Shown here: piece by piece, positions 27,468 through 37,670 of the stretch
How the letters are laid out: each line of letters opens with the position of its first letter
Position numbering within the stretch: the stretch's first letter is position 1
Assembly: GCA_024919195.1 (NCBI GenBank)
Contig: CP103436.1
Span: forward strand, 1,116,001-1,180,000
Length of the DNA stretch: 64,000 bases
From: Methylophilaceae bacterium LSUCC0717
Lineage (GTDB): Bacteria; Pseudomonadota; Gammaproteobacteria; Burkholderiales; Methylophilaceae
Direction: 5' to 3'
Position numbers and translations under genes: made by a program
The notes under the pieces: model-generated
What the model was told of the DNA's origin: nothing
Seen by the model: only the letters and a program-made list of their open reading frames with translations
Database searches by the model: none

Positions 27468-30400
27468 AATTTCAATAAGGAGGCATGTGTTTGCCTGGAT
27501 GATTTCGTTTATCTTCATCCTTTTCGGCTACATAGGTTACCAAAAAATTGGAGTTGATCGTTTTCCGATGATCGAATTTCCAGTGCTCTCAGTCACAACC
27601 ACGCTTGAGGGAGCTAATCCTGAAATTATTGACTCCTCTATTACCAACCTGATTGAAACTGCTGTAAATACGGTTACCGGAATCGAGTCGATCAAGTCAC
27701 AATCTTCGCCCGGAGTCTCGGTGGTAACCATAACCTTTGATTTAGATAAGGACATTGAAGTCGCTTTCAATGAAGTCCAATCCAAAGTTAGCCAATTAAG
27801 CCGAAGGCTGCCTGATGATATTGTTCCACCCGTCGTCAGGAAAGTGGAAACAAACGCAAGCCCCATCATGTGGTTAGGTCTAACAGGTGACCGGACCACG
27901 CAACAACTTAACTTATATGCAAATAATATTCTCAAAAAGAAAATCGAGACCATTGATGGTGTAGGAGAGGTTCAATTAGGTGGGCGACGTGATCGAACGA
28001 TTCGCATCAATCTTGACCTTGAAAAGATGGCATCCCTTAATGTCACTGCTGAAGACCTCAAGTCTGCTTTTAGAAAAGAACATATTCAATTACCGGGTGG
28101 TTATCTGGTCCGAAATCAGTCTGAAAAAATGTTTAAGCTTGATCTTGAATTTCATAAGGTAAAAGATTTAGAAAATTTGGTTGTCAGTCATCGAGATAAA
28201 ACGAGCATCAAGTTAAAAGATATATCTGATATTGAAGATGGACTGACCGATTATCGTCAGATAGCGCGCTACAATTTTAATCCCTCCATTGGTCTTGGAA
28301 TAGTTAAGGTAGCAAACTCAAATACAGTACAAATCATCGATAGAGTTAAAGAGAAAATTGATACAGAAATTCGCCCTAATCTACCCCCAGGACTAAACCT
28401 TGACATATCAACAGACGATTCAATTTTTATTAAAGAAATGATCAAGTCACTCATCGACCACATCATTGAGGGGACCCTTTTAGCCGCACTGGTTGTGTTC
28501 ATATTCCTCCAATCAATCCGTTCAACATTTATTATTTCAGCAGCAATTCCTATTTCTCTATTTGGCGCAATAGCGGTGATGTATTTCTTTGGATATACAT
28601 TCAATAGCATGACACTTTTAGCACTTATTCTCTTAATCGGAGTTGTTGTAGATGATGCTATTGTTGTTCTGGAAAATATTTTTAGGCATCAGAGAATTGA
28701 AAAAAATAATATCGAGGCTGCCATCAAAGGAAGTCGTGAGGTCGTATTTGCCGTCCTCGCTTCATCCCTTGCCTTGATCAGTATTTTTGCGCCAGTCATT
28801 TACATGGACGGGATTATAGGCAAGTTCTTTGAATCCTTTGCGGTTGTGGTTACGGTAGGAATCATTGTTTCTCTTTTAGTATCCCTGACCCTTACGCCTA
28901 TGCTCTGCTCGAGGTATCTAAACAAACAAGATGCTAAAAAAAATTATTTTAATTTTTTAAATTCTTTTTTTGAAAAGCTAGAACAAAACTATAAACATAC
29001 TCTTCAATACGTTCTCAAGCATCGGTTAAAAATCTTACTCATTACATTACTAATTGTTTTAACATCTGGATTCTTTTTTAAAGCTGCCAAGAAAGAATTT
29101 GTTCCCGAGACTGACGAGAGTCGCTTTACTGTGACTTTTAAAACTCCACTTGGGTCAAATATGGATTATACCGTCAGTAAATTAATGGAAGTTGAGTCTG
29201 TTATTCAAAAATATGATTCTGATATTGCCAGCGTCTTTTCATCTGTTGGTCTGGGGAGTCGAGGTCAAGTAAATAGAGGATACATTAGCATTCGCTTAAA
29301 AGAAAAAGGAGAGCGGGATAGAAGCCAAAAAGAGATCATGGAGCTCCTTAAACAAGATTTAGCATCGCTATCTGGGGTAAGGGCTTTCCCTGCTGGAGTG
29401 TCTATTGCTAGAGGAAATCGTTCAGAAAAATTACAATTCTCCCTCATTGGTCCTGGGATTGAAAATGTTTCTAGTTTGGCTGACCAGTTAAATGAAAAAT
29501 TATCACTCATTGATGGCATGGGTAACATTGATCTGGACCTCCAACTTAATTTGCCACAAATGATTCTCGATATTGATCGTGATAAAGCAGCCTCATTTGG
29601 GATATCAGCCGAACAAATTGCTGACAGTGTTTCTATTCTCAGTAATGGCTATGACATTGCAAAATATAATGACGACCCTGGAGATGGTCAACGATATGAA
29701 ATTAGAGTAAAAGCCAAAGAGGGTTCATTTGAAAATATCCAGGATCTTAACAAAATTTACGTGAGATCAAAATCAGGTGAACTTATCAGGATTGATAATT
29801 TCACGAAGTTTAAGGAAGAATTGGGACCCGCTATTATAGGTCGAGAAGAATTGCAGTATGCGGCCAATTTTTATACCAACCCTAGCATTCCACTTGGAGA
29901 AGCTATCGACAATATTGAAAATATTAGCAGCCAGATCATACCGAGTGAATACGCAATCAAATATTCTGGCCAGGCAAAGGAGTTTGGTAAGACATTTTCG
30001 AATATTATTTTTATCTTTTCTCTAGCCACGGTTCTTTTATACATGGTTCTCTCCAGTTTATTTAATTCTTTCTTCCAGCCGTTTATTGTGATGCTTGCAC
30101 AACCGCTTGCGATTATTGGCGGAGTTTTTCTTTTATGGCTTACAGGAAATAGTTTGAATATTTATTCCATGATTGGACTCGTCCTGCTTGTTGGCCTTGT
30201 AGCTAAAAATTCAATTTTACTGGTTGATCTAACTAACCATCATATCCAAGAAGGTAAAAAAGTAGATGAGGCTTTAATACTCGCATGCCCGGTTCGACTC
30301 AGACCCGTACTGATGACATCTTTGACTTTAATTCTTGCTCTTCTACCAGCTGCATTTGGGGTTGGGGCAGGATCTGAAGAGAATGGACCTCTTTCTGTAG

Positions 30401-30501
30401 CAATCATAGGAGGTATGATTTCTTCAACGTTGCTTACTTTAATTGTAATACCAGCAGCCTACTCAATATCCTCTGAGCTGATTAATAAAATTAAGACTTA
30501 A
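27454..30501 (+). CDS. RND-family efflux transporter (HAE1-like)
   Basis: Inner-membrane proton-driven pump of 1015 residues with the two-fold repeat of RND proteins: twelve membrane helices and two large periplasmic loops. The proton relay is intact, with the aspartate pair in LIGVVVDDAIVVLEN near 392-406 and the lysine in GLVAKNSILLVDL near 910. IRRHVFAWMISFIFILFGYI at the start is typical. Substrate cannot be told from sequence; hydrophobic drugs or lipids are possible. No outer-membrane channel gene is nearby. The 3' end overlaps the symporter gene by 11 bases. Confidence 0.93.
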   Translation: MTLPEISIRRHVFAWMISFIFILFGYIGYQKIGVDRFPMIEFPVLSVTTTLEGANPEIIDSSITNLIETAVNTVTGIESIKSQSSPGVSVVTITFDLDKDIEVAFNEVQSKVSQLSRRLPDDIVPPVVRKVETNASPIMWLGLTGDRTTQQLNLYANNILKKKIETIDGVGEVQLGGRRDRTIRINLDLEKMASLNVTAEDLKSAFRKEHIQLPGGYLVRNQSEKMFKLDLEFHKVKDLENLVVSHRDKTSIKLKDISDIEDGLTDYRQIARYNFNPSIGLGIVKVANSNTVQIIDRVKEKIDTEIRPNLPPGLNLDISTDDSIFIKEMIKSLIDHIIEGTLLAALVVFIFLQSIRSTFIISAAIPISLFGAIAVMYFFGYTFNSMTLLALILLIGVVVDDAIVVLENIFRHQRIEKNNIEAAIKGSREVVFAVLASSLALISIFAPVIYMDGIIGKFFESFAVVVTVGIIVSLLVSLTLTPMLCSRYLNKQDAKKNYFNFLNSFFEKLEQNYKHTLQYVLKHRLKILLITLLIVLTSGFFFKAAKKEFVPETDESRFTVTFKTPLGSNMDYTVSKLMEVESVIQKYDSDIASVFSSVGLGSRGQVNRGYISIRLKEKGERDRSQKEIMELLKQDLASLSGVRAFPAGVSIARGNRSEKLQFSLIGPGIENVSSLADQLNEKLSLIDGMGNIDLDLQLNLPQMILDIDRDKAASFGISAEQIADSVSILSNGYDIAKYNDDPGDGQRYEIRVKAKEGSFENIQDLNKIYVRSKSGELIRIDNFTKFKEELGPAIIGREELQYAANFYTNPSIPLGEAIDNIENISSQIIPSEYAIKYSGQAKEFGKTFSNIIFIFSLATVLLYMVLSSLFNSFFQPFIVMLAQPLAIIGGVFLLWLTGNSLNIYSMIGLVLLVGLVAKNSILLVDLTNHHIQEGKKVDEALILACPVRLRPVLMTSLTLILALLPAAFGVGAGSEENGPLSVAIIGGMISSTLLTLIVIPAAYSISSELINKIKT

Positions 30502-31711
30502 AGTACTTATCTATAATTAGGGCGCCAATAACATCTCCCTCTACATTCACAGTGGTTCGAAACGTATCAATGAGGCGGTCTATTGGGATAAAGATGGCCA
30601 CATACTCCACAGGAAGATTTAGTGTGCTAAGCACGATGGCCAAGGTTACCATTCCTGCACTCGGAATAGCCGGCGCACCAATAGAGGCTGCCATTGCTAA
30701 AAAGACTAGAAAAATTTGATCATATAAGCCCAGGGTTACTCCAACCATACTAGCTACAAATAACGCCACTGCGGCTTCATAAAGTGCAGTCCCATCCATA
30801 TTTATGGTTGCTCCCAGTGGGAGCATAAATCGAGAGACCTTTTTATTTACCTTGAAATCATTTTCTAGAGTACGCATGGTCACAGGAAGGGTGGCTGCGG
30901 ATGAGCTTGTGGCAAAAGCTGTTATAAGCACATTTTTGATACCCTGCCAAAAACTTTTTATGCTCTCGTTTGAAAAAACTTTTAAAAGTAGTGGTAAAAA
31001 TACTACACCATGGAATGTGATAACCCCAATAACAAGGGTAATAAAATAACCAATCTGATAAAACATACTTAATTCTTGTTGAATAATCAGAAGGCTCAAT
31101 AAAGCAAATACTCCCACTGGGGCTACCTTCATAATGCTATTGACTATATTCATTACCACCTCAAAAAGCCCATCCACCCATATTTTTACTTTCTTGACAT
31201 GTTCATTATCTGATCTCAACGCCATACCAAAAAAGATCGCAAAAATTACGACAGCCATTATATTTCCTTGTGATAATGCCTCAAATGGATTCTTAATAAG
31301 TGATCTAATGGAGTCTTTAACTGAGTGTGGTTCTTCAGAATTGAATATCGACTGGGACTCATTACCCTCTAACACAAACTGACTTCCTCCTAAGTTGTCT
31401 TGAAATAAATTCATTACAACCATCATCAAGATAACTGCAACAACCATCGTTGATAAATAATAAAATATAGCTCCCTTCCACAACAGCTGAGAGCTTTTAT
31501 TTTTTTTCAAAGAAGAAATGCTACTTGTTAATGAAAAGAAGATTAAGGGGATCATGATCATCTTGAGCAGCAGAATAAAGACTTCACCAATTAATTCTAA
31601 GATTGGAATGATAAATTCAACCAACTGAAATGATTGATAGTGTCGCAAAATAAGGCCTAATAGAATAGCTAAAATAACTGCTATACCAATCTTTTGATTA
31701 AGCGTCTTCAT
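30491..31711 (-). CDS. Dicarboxylate/amino acid:cation symporter (DAACS family)
   Basis: Secondary transporter of 406 residues with about eight membrane helices and two re-entrant loops. The serine-rich loop ATSSSAATLPVTMRTLEN near 265-282 and the LGATINMDGTALYEAA motif near 300-315 mark the GltP/DctA family. It probably takes up glutamate, aspartate or C4-dicarboxylates with sodium or protons. The ATG overlaps the stop of the RsmB-like gene in a TAATG junction, although the two functions seem unrelated. Confidence 0.92.
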   Translation of the reverse strand: MKTLNQKIGIAVILAILLGLILRHYQSFQLVEFIIPILELIGEVFILLLKMIMIPLIFFSLTSSISSLKKNKSSQLLWKGAIFYYLSTMVVAVILMMVVMNLFQDNLGGSQFVLEGNESQSIFNSEEPHSVKDSIRSLIKNPFEALSQGNIMAVVIFAIFFGMALRSDNEHVKKVKIWVDGLFEVVMNIVNSIMKVAPVGVFALLSLLIIQQELSMFYQIGYFITLVIGVITFHGVVFLPLLLKVFSNESIKSFWQGIKNVLITAFATSSSAATLPVTMRTLENDFKVNKKVSRFMLPLGATINMDGTALYEAAVALFVASMVGVTLGLYDQIFLVFLAMAASIGAPAIPSAGMVTLAIVLSTLNLPVEYVAIFIPIDRLIDTFRTTVNVEGDVIGALIIDKYFKS

Positions 31712-32973
31712 TAGCTCACTCTCTCTAACACAGCTGCAAAAAACCCATCCATATCATGCTCGTCAAATTTAGTTTTAAAAAAGTCATCTGAACTCACCGC
31801 TATATCATACTTATCAAGTATGGGCTGAATACTCATTGCCTTAAAACCTGAATTATCTTTTAAAAAAGTATTTACAACATCTTCGTTTTCTTCTGGCATA
31901 AAGCTGCAGGTTGCATAAATAAGTCGTCCGCCTAACTTAGTTAATTTAGAAGCTGCCGTGAGAATATTTAATTGTTTTTTTTGCATCTCAAAAATAGAAT
32001 TCTGGTCATGTTTCCATTTAAGATCTGGATTTCTTCTAATCGTTCCAAGTCCGGAACAAGGAGCATCAACCAGGACTCGATCAAACTTTCCTCTCAATCT
32101 CTTAATACGGATATCATTTTCATTATTGATATGATGGCACACGGTATTGGAGAGTCCAGATCGTTTTAATCTTTTTCTCAAATTCGTTAACCTTTTATCA
32201 TTCACATCAAATGCATAGAGACGACCTGAACCAGACATCATAGCCCCAAGGGCAAGAGTCTTTCCACCGGCTCCTGCACAAAAATCTGCCACCATATGTT
32301 TTCTATTGGCATCAACAATGAAGGATAAAATTTGACTTCCCTCGTCCTGAACCTCGATTAAACCCTCTTTGAAAATTTGTAAGTTTTGTATTTGCGATCC
32401 CCTAGGCAGACGAATACCAATCGGGCTAAGATTTGATTCAGTTATTTTTTTTGGATTGATTGATAAATTATCTTTAAGGTTCTTAATTATAACTTCTCTA
32501 GATTTTTCTTTTATTGTATTAACCCTGACGTCAAGATAAGAGGGTGAGGTTAATTTATTAAGAACTAGTTTTATTTTTTTTTCATCATATGATTCTACTA
32601 ACTTACGAAAGATCCATTCAGGTAGGCTATAGCGGATCCATGGATCACTTATTTTTTTTAATCTATCTTTTATAGCTTGCGTTGAAATAGTAAAGTCTGG
32701 GAATAGAACCTTAATCTCTTCATCGGAATAACTTTTCTCGATGATCAAGTGCGCAATGACTAAATCCTCTGGCTGGCTTGATTGCATTAGGTTTTCATAT
32801 AAGAGCTTATTTCGAATGATCCCGTAGTATGTCTCTGCAACCTCGCCTCTTTCTTTGACACCCAAATTGGTATTATTCTTAAAAAAATAACTGAGATTGA
32901 AATCCGCTGGATGTTCTGAATTTAGATGATCTTGAAGTGCAGATGAAATCTTTTTAAATAAAAATATATTCAC
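31711..32973 (-). CDS. RsmB/NOP-family RNA (cytosine-C5)-methyltransferase, paralogue
   Basis: A 420-residue SAM-dependent RNA m5C methyltransferase. GAGGKTLALGAMM near 235-247 is the SAM motif. The two catalytic cysteines are in VDAPCSGLGTIRRNPDLKW near 305-323 and in YATCSFMPEENEDV near 365. The N-terminal 130 residues are predicted helical but diverge from the NusB-like domain of RsmB. A second family member at 56753-57991 sits in the canonical rsmB position, so this one probably has another target. Start is GTG at 32973. Related genes commonly lie by DUF3108 and purM in betaproteobacteria. Confidence 0.85.
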   Translation of the reverse strand: MNIFLFKKISSALQDHLNSEHPADFNLSYFFKNNTNLGVKERGEVAETYYGIIRNKLLYENLMQSSQPEDLVIAHLIIEKSYSDEEIKVLFPDFTISTQAIKDRLKKISDPWIRYSLPEWIFRKLVESYDEKKIKLVLNKLTSPSYLDVRVNTIKEKSREVIIKNLKDNLSINPKKITESNLSPIGIRLPRGSQIQNLQIFKEGLIEVQDEGSQILSFIVDANRKHMVADFCAGAGGKTLALGAMMSGSGRLYAFDVNDKRLTNLRKRLKRSGLSNTVCHHINNENDIRIKRLRGKFDRVLVDAPCSGLGTIRRNPDLKWKHDQNSIFEMQKKQLNILTAASKLTKLGGRLIYATCSFMPEENEDVVNTFLKDNSGFKAMSIQPILDKYDIAVSSDDFFKTKFDEHDMDGFFAAVLERVS

Positions 32974-32983
32974 AATAGTGGGC

Positions 32984-33676
32984 TCACAATAAGTTTAAGA
33001 TATTCCCTTTTGAGATTACCTGGTCAACCACAAGCCCAATTGGCGTGGGCGTGATAATTCTCACTGGGATATGATTTTTTTTTGAAAGCCAAATATCATG
33101 TGTTAATTCTTCATCATTCACCCTCCCCTGATATTTGATGCATTCTATAAATCGATCATTTATTTTAAGATTCTCTTCTTTAATTTTTCGGTAAGTATAT
33201 TTTTTATACTCATGGGAGTCTAAGATAAAAAATGAATGATTTTCTTCTAATCTCTCAAAACCGTTAAATTCAAAAAAATAACTCAAAACGTCTTGGGTGT
33301 CTTTTTTTAATTGATATTCCTTTGATTTTTTTTCACTTTGTATTTGAATTAGATCTTTTTTGTAATCAATTGTCGTTATTGTTTTTTTATCTTTTTTTAA
33401 ATTTTTTCGCACAATCGAGTCCGGGAAATAATGATTACCTTTGATATGACCGCTGCTAATCAATTGATAGTTTCCTAAAAGGTTCATGGCACCAAGGAAA
33501 TTTGATGACGCAATTATTTTATATCGACTCTTTTCTTTCCTGTATTTAACATCAATAGATCCCAGAGGTTTCTTTTCAAAACTTAAATCATATGTGATGT
33601 TAATTGAATTCGGTAAATCCTTGGCAAGGATAGAATGACTTAGTAGTAAGCTAAATATAAGTGACCAAACTCTCAT
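32984..33676 (-). CDS. DUF3108 periplasmic protein
   Basis: A 230-residue exported protein of the DUF3108 family, function unknown. The ATG at 33676 gives a proper signal peptide ([17 protein letters not shown], cleavage near residue 18); a TTG 18 bases upstream would add charged residues in front and is less likely. Beta-rich segments follow, including [21 protein letters not shown] near 24-44 and the C-terminal [19 protein letters not shown] and [11 protein letters not shown], which are characteristic. It overlaps the purM stop. purN, which often lies between purM and this gene, is absent here. Confidence 0.82.
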   Translation of the reverse strand: MRVWSLIFSLLLSHSILAKDLPNSINITYDLSFEKKPLGSIDVKYRKEKSRYKIIASSNFLGAMNLLGNYQLISSGHIKGNHYFPDSIVRKNLKKDKKTITTIDYKKDLIQIQSEKKSKEYQLKKDTQDVLSYFFEFNGFERLEENHSFFILDSHEYKKYTYRKIKEENLKINDRFIECIKYQGRVNDEELTHDIWLSKKNHIPVRIITPTPIGLVVDQVISKGNILNLL

Positions 33677-34700
33677 TCGACTCTCGCTTTTCAATTTGTC
33701 CCAGTTGAGTTACTTCTTCGCCATTAGCTTCAAGTATTTCTCTAGCCTTAGGTACATCTGATGAGTCGACTATAACTACAAATCCGATACCACAATTAAA
33801 AGTTCGATACATTTCTTCAATATTTAGATTTGCTTTTTCCATAATCCATTCAAATATCGAAGGCATTTTCCAGCTTTTAGGATCGATCTGTGCTTTAAAA
33901 GAATTAGGATAGCTTCTGGGAAGATTTTCAGTTAATCCACCTCCTGTGATATGAGACATTGCCTTGATTTTTACTTCTTTTTTCAAGTCTAAAATTGATT
34001 TGACATACAGCCGAGTCGGCTCCATCAATAGGGTGGCGATAGTTTGTTCACCAATTTGATCATGAATATTAATGTCATGACTTTCAATAATTTTTCTTAT
34101 CAATGAATACCCGTTGGAATGTGGTCCTGATGATTTCAAGCCTAGTAACACATCGCCATCTTTTATATCTCTTCCATCAATGATTTCATTCTTTTCAACT
34201 ATCCCGACAGCAAAGCCAGCCAAATCATAATCGCCCTCATTGTACATACCTGGCATCTCAGCTGTCTCACCCCCGGCTAATGAACATCCTGATAACTCGC
34301 AGCCTCTTGCAATACCCTCAATTACACTTGCTGCCTGGTCAACCTCAAGCTTTCCACAAGCATAATAATCTAAGAAGAATAAAGGCTCTGCCCCCTGCAC
34401 TAAAATATCATTAACACACATTCCAACCAGGTCCTGTCCGATTGTATTGTGCTGATCTAATTCAATTGCAAGTTTTAGTTTTGTCCCAACGCCGTCTGTT
34501 CCAGATACCATGACAGGATTTTTATATCCGGCTGGAATTTCAAAAAGTGATCCGAACCCCCCAATCGAACCTAAGAGTTCTGGTCTAGAAGTTTTTCTTG
34601 CAAATGGCTTGATTCTTTCAACCAAACTCTCTCCTGCATCAATGTCGACACCGGAAGATTTATAGTCAATTTTATTGGGAATAGTTTTTTTTTCAGACAA
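33651..34700 (-). CDS. purM: Phosphoribosylformylglycinamidine cyclo-ligase
   Basis: AIR synthetase of purine synthesis, closing the imidazole ring with ATP. The 349-residue protein opens with the family signature [34 protein letters not shown] near 64-77 and [13 protein letters not shown] near 140-152 follow, with [14 protein letters not shown] later. Start is TTG at 34700, supported by AGGAAA at a good distance and by the expected N-terminus; the next ATG would delete about 60 residues. It diverges from hda across 73 bases, a pairing common in proteobacteria. Confidence 0.96.
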   Translation of the reverse strand: MSEKKTIPNKIDYKSSGVDIDAGESLVERIKPFARKTSRPELLGSIGGFGSLFEIPAGYKNPVMVSGTDGVGTKLKLAIELDQHNTIGQDLVGMCVNDILVQGAEPLFFLDYYACGKLEVDQAASVIEGIARGCELSGCSLAGGETAEMPGMYNEGDYDLAGFAVGIVEKNEIIDGRDIKDGDVLLGLKSSGPHSNGYSLIRKIIESHDINIHDQIGEQTIATLLMEPTRLYVKSILDLKKEVKIKAMSHITGGGLTENLPRSYPNSFKAQIDPKSWKMPSIFEWIMEKANLNIEEMYRTFNCGIGFVVIVDSSDVPKAREILEANGEEVTQLGQIEKRESNESLVTYI

Positions 34701-34773
34701 TTGATTTCCTGGCTTGTAGTAGAATTATTTATTACTGAATTTTAACTCATTTTTATTTACCAAGATATATTTC

Positions 34774-35379
34774 ATGGATCAATTATTGCTAAACATCCTT
34801 CCCGTGCCACAAAAAAATTTTACAAATTTTGTTGCTGGGAAAAATATTGAAATAGTTTCATCACTTAAGGCATTTAATGATGATTCAGATTCAACACAAC
34901 TTGTTTTTTTATGGGGTCCTGAAGGATCAGGAAAAAGTCATTTAATAGGTTCCTTAACTAATACCAATATCGAGAAAATTGAAGATATACAACAATTCAG
35001 CCATGATCAGAACAGGGAGCTCTTCATGTTAATAAATGACATCAAATCACAAAACAAGAAGCTCATTATTACCTGTGATCGATCGCCAGACGAACTCAAT
35101 GAAATTGATGATGATTTACATAGCCGATTAAAATGGGGTTTGGTTCTTAATTTATCCCCGCTCACAGATGAAGATAAATTTCAAATCATAAAAATTAAGT
35201 CACAAGAAAATGGTTACCACATTGAGGACAAGGTAATCAATTACTGTCTTCGTCACCTGAGACGAGATCTTCACACCCTGATTAACACATTTCAAGCTCT
35301 GGACGAGTGGTCGCTCAAATCCAAAAGAGCCATTACCATTAATCTTATAAAAGACTTACAAAGAGAAAATATAATCTGA
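34774..35379 (+). CDS. hda: DnaA regulatory inactivator Hda
   Basis: A 201-residue AAA+ protein that, bound to the sliding clamp, stimulates DnaA to hydrolyse ATP and so prevents re-initiation. A clamp-binding-like motif, QLLLNI, is at residues 3-8. Walker A is GPEGSGKS at 48-55. LIITCDRSPDELNEIDDDLHSRLKWGL near 90-116 includes the sensor 1 and arginine-finger region. LRRDLHTLINTFQALDEWS near the C-terminus holds sensor 2. The stop meets the ahpF stop with no base between. Confidence 0.93.
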   Translation: MDQLLLNILPVPQKNFTNFVAGKNIEIVSSLKAFNDDSDSTQLVFLWGPEGSGKSHLIGSLTNTNIEKIEDIQQFSHDQNRELFMLINDIKSQNKKLIITCDRSPDELNEIDDDLHSRLKWGLVLNLSPLTDEDKFQIIKIKSQENGYHIEDKVINYCLRHLRRDLHTLINTFQALDEWSLKSKRAITINLIKDLQRENII

Positions 35380-36936
35380 TTAGTTTCTGATCAGGTAGTC
35401 AAATGCCCCAAGGGCTGCTTTTGATCCCTCGCCCATGGCAATGATAATTTGTTTGTATGGAACGGTCGTCACATCACCCGCAGCAAAAATTCCTGGAACA
35501 GAAGTTTCACCATGATCATTGACCTCTATTTCTCCATACTGGCTTAATTTAATATCATCTTTTAACCAATCCGTATTGGGAATCAAGCCAATTTGAATAA
35601 ATACCCCTTCAAGGGCAAGCTCTTTCTCTTCCTGAGAAACTCTGTCCATGTATTTAATTGCTGAGACTTTTGTATCACCTAAGATTTCCTTGGTCTGCGC
35701 ATTTAAAATCACATCAACATTTTTCAATGAATATAATCGATCTTGTAGCACCTGATCAGCTTTTAAATCGGGCATAAATTCAAATAAGGTGACGTGACCA
35801 ACAATACCGGCTAAATCAATGGCTGCTTCAACGCCTGAATTTCCACCCCCTATAACTGCAACATGTTTACCCTTGAATAACGGACCATCACAGTGAGGAC
35901 AGTAAGCTACCCCTTTTCCTTTAAATTCTGTTTCTCCAGGAACTCCAAGCTCTCTCCATCTTGCGCCAGTTGATAAAATTAATGTCTTGGATTTTAATTT
36001 AGCGCCATTTTCCAACTCTAACTCAAATTTTTCCTCTTTATTTTTGGGGATATGAATTTTCTTCGCTCGCTGATGATTCATTACATCAACCTCATAGTCG
36101 AGCACATGCTCCTCAAGAGCCTTCACAAGTTTAGGGCCCTCTGTTGCCTTGACTGAAATAAAATTTTCGATACCAAGCGTATCCATGACTTGTCCACCAA
36201 ATCGTTCGGCAACAATACCTGTTTTAATACCCTTCCTTGCGGAATAAACAGCTGAAGAAGCTCCGGCAGGGCCACCACCGACAATCAGCACATCAAAATC
36301 TTCTTTTTTATTTAATTTTTCTGATTCAATAGAATCATTTCTAGAGTCAATTTTGGCAACAATCTCCTCTAGCTCCATTCGACCTTGATAAAACTCTTCA
36401 TTGTTTAAAAAAATGGTCGGCACAGACATGATCTTTTTATTTTTGACTTCGTCTTGGTAAACATCGCCATCAATCATCGTGTGAGTGATGTTTGGATTAA
36501 GAAGGGACATTACATTTAGAGCCTGAACAACGTCAGGGCAGTTATGACAACTCAAAGAAATATAAGTCTCAAATTTATATGATCCACTTATTGATTTAAT
36601 TTGTTCAATTAACTCTTTTTCAATTTTTAAAGGGTATCCTCCTACTTGCAAGATAGCTAGGATGAATGAAGTAAATTCATGGCCCATAGGCACGCCAGCG
36701 AAGACTATTCCGGTTACATAATCAGGCTGATTAACTTGGAATGCGGGACTTCTGTGAGAAGTGTCTTCTCCCTTTTTGATGGTAATCATTGATGACATCG
36801 CATCAACTTCTGTCAATAGATCGACCATTTCAGCAGACTTATCGCTTTCATTTTCAAAATATATAATCTCAATGGGATTTTCAATCTTAGCCATGTAAGT
36901 TGATAATTGATTTTTGATATTTTGATCTAAAGCCAT
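35380..36936 (-). CDS. ahpF: Alkyl hydroperoxide reductase subunit F
   Basis: Flavoprotein of 518 residues that passes electrons from NADH to AhpC. The N-terminal tandem thioredoxin-like domain carries the C130-HN-C133 redox pair. A FAD-binding [21 protein letters not shown] lies near 215-235, the second redox pair is in [13 protein letters not shown] near 342-354, and the NAD-binding site is [19 protein letters not shown]. Start at 36936 has AGAGGA upstream. It follows ahpC across 56 bases that contain a predicted terminator, so ahpF is probably expressed at a lower level. Confidence 0.96.
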   Translation of the reverse strand: MALDQNIKNQLSTYMAKIENPIEIIYFENESDKSAEMVDLLTEVDAMSSMITIKKGEDTSHRSPAFQVNQPDYVTGIVFAGVPMGHEFTSFILAILQVGGYPLKIEKELIEQIKSISGSYKFETYISLSCHNCPDVVQALNVMSLLNPNITHTMIDGDVYQDEVKNKKIMSVPTIFLNNEEFYQGRMELEEIVAKIDSRNDSIESEKLNKKEDFDVLIVGGGPAGASSAVYSARKGIKTGIVAERFGGQVMDTLGIENFISVKATEGPKLVKALEEHVLDYEVDVMNHQRAKKIHIPKNKEEKFELELENGAKLKSKTLILSTGARWRELGVPGETEFKGKGVAYCPHCDGPLFKGKHVAVIGGGNSGVEAAIDLAGIVGHVTLFEFMPDLKADQVLQDRLYSLKNVDVILNAQTKEILGDTKVSAIKYMDRVSQEEKELALEGVFIQIGLIPNTDWLKDDIKLSQYGEIEVNDHGETSVPGIFAAGDVTTVPYKQIIIAMGEGSKAALGAFDYLIRN

Positions 36937-36955
36937 AATATTCCTCTAAAAATTG

Positions 36956-36984
36956 AAAAAGGGACTCAGTTTTAACCAAGTCCC
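36956..36984 (-). terminator. Predicted intrinsic terminator between ahpC and ahpF
   Basis: On the minus strand GGGACTTGG and CTGAGTCCC form a 9-pair stem (two wobble pairs) around a 6-base loop at 36984-36961, followed by five T. It lies 8 bases after the ahpC stop and 20 bases before the ahpF start. A leaky terminator here would give more ahpC than ahpF message. Confidence 0.65.
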
Positions 36985-36992
36985 AAATTGAA

Positions 36993-37559
36993 TTAAATCT
37001 TACCTACAAGATCAAGAGATGGTTCAAGAGTTTCAGCACCTGGTTTCCAAGATGCTGGACATACTTGTCCAGGATTTGCAGCAATATGTTGTGCAGCTTG
37101 TACTTTTCTAACAAGGTCTGCTGCTGATCGACCGATACCTAGATCATTCACTTCAGCTGTTTTAATAACGCCATCAGGATCGATAATAAAAGTTCCTCTT
37201 AACGCAAGGCCTTCTTCTTCGATCATTACGTCAAAGTTTCTTGAAATTGCACCTGTTGGATCACCTAACATTGGATAGGTAATTTTTTTGATGGTTTCTG
37301 AAGCATCATGCCATGCTTTGTGAGTAAAGTGAGTATCTGTGGATACACTGTACACTTCAACACCCATCTTCTGAAGCTCTTCGTAGTGATCAGCTACATC
37401 ACCAAGCTCAGTTGGACAAACGAATGTAAAGTCAGCTGGATAGAATACAAAAACGTTCCATTTCCCTTTTAATGTTTCTTCTGTTACTTCGACAAATTTA
37501 CCATTGTGAAAAGCTTGTGCTTTAAATGGTTTTACTTGTGTATTAATTAATGAAGACAT
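36993..37559 (-). CDS. ahpC: Alkyl hydroperoxide reductase subunit C (2-Cys peroxiredoxin)
   Basis: Thiol peroxidase of 188 residues that detoxifies hydrogen peroxide and organic hydroperoxides. Peroxidatic Cys48 lies in [11 protein letters not shown], and resolving Cys167 in [24 protein letters not shown] near 97-109 is typical of the AhpC branch. A strong ribosome site (AGGAG) precedes the ATG. Codon use looks more selective than in its neighbours, suggesting strong expression. The 111-base upstream gap is very AT-rich; I could not identify a confident promoter or OxyR site in it. Confidence 0.97.
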   Translation of the reverse strand: MSSLINTQVKPFKAQAFHNGKFVEVTEETLKGKWNVFVFYPADFTFVCPTELGDVADHYEELQKMGVEVYSVSTDTHFTHKAWHDASETIKKITYPMLGDPTGAISRNFDVMIEEEGLALRGTFIIDPDGVIKTAEVNDLGIGRSAADLVRKVQAAQHIAANPGQVCPASWKPGAETLEPSLDLVGKI

Positions 37560-37670
37560 ACAAATTCTCCTAAATAAAAATGAATTGAATTCGTATTCTA
37601 GATAATAATATTAGATATGTATAATTAATAATTATTATATTTTTGATAAGAAAAACTTATTAAAAATTAT

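Noticed and set aside
27537-27953. A 138-codon open frame on the minus strand inside the RND pump gene
   Set aside because: It lies wholly antisense to a strongly supported transporter, has no ribosome site and no recognisable protein features.
28269-28610. A 113-codon antisense frame in the RND pump gene
   Set aside because: Same reasons: full overlap with a conserved gene and no start signals.
37560-37670. Possible OxyR site or promoter upstream of ahpC
   Set aside because: The gap contains a short palindrome (AATAATTATT) and several TATAAT-like words, but in such AT-rich DNA these arise by chance, and no spaced OxyR half-sites or -35 match was found.
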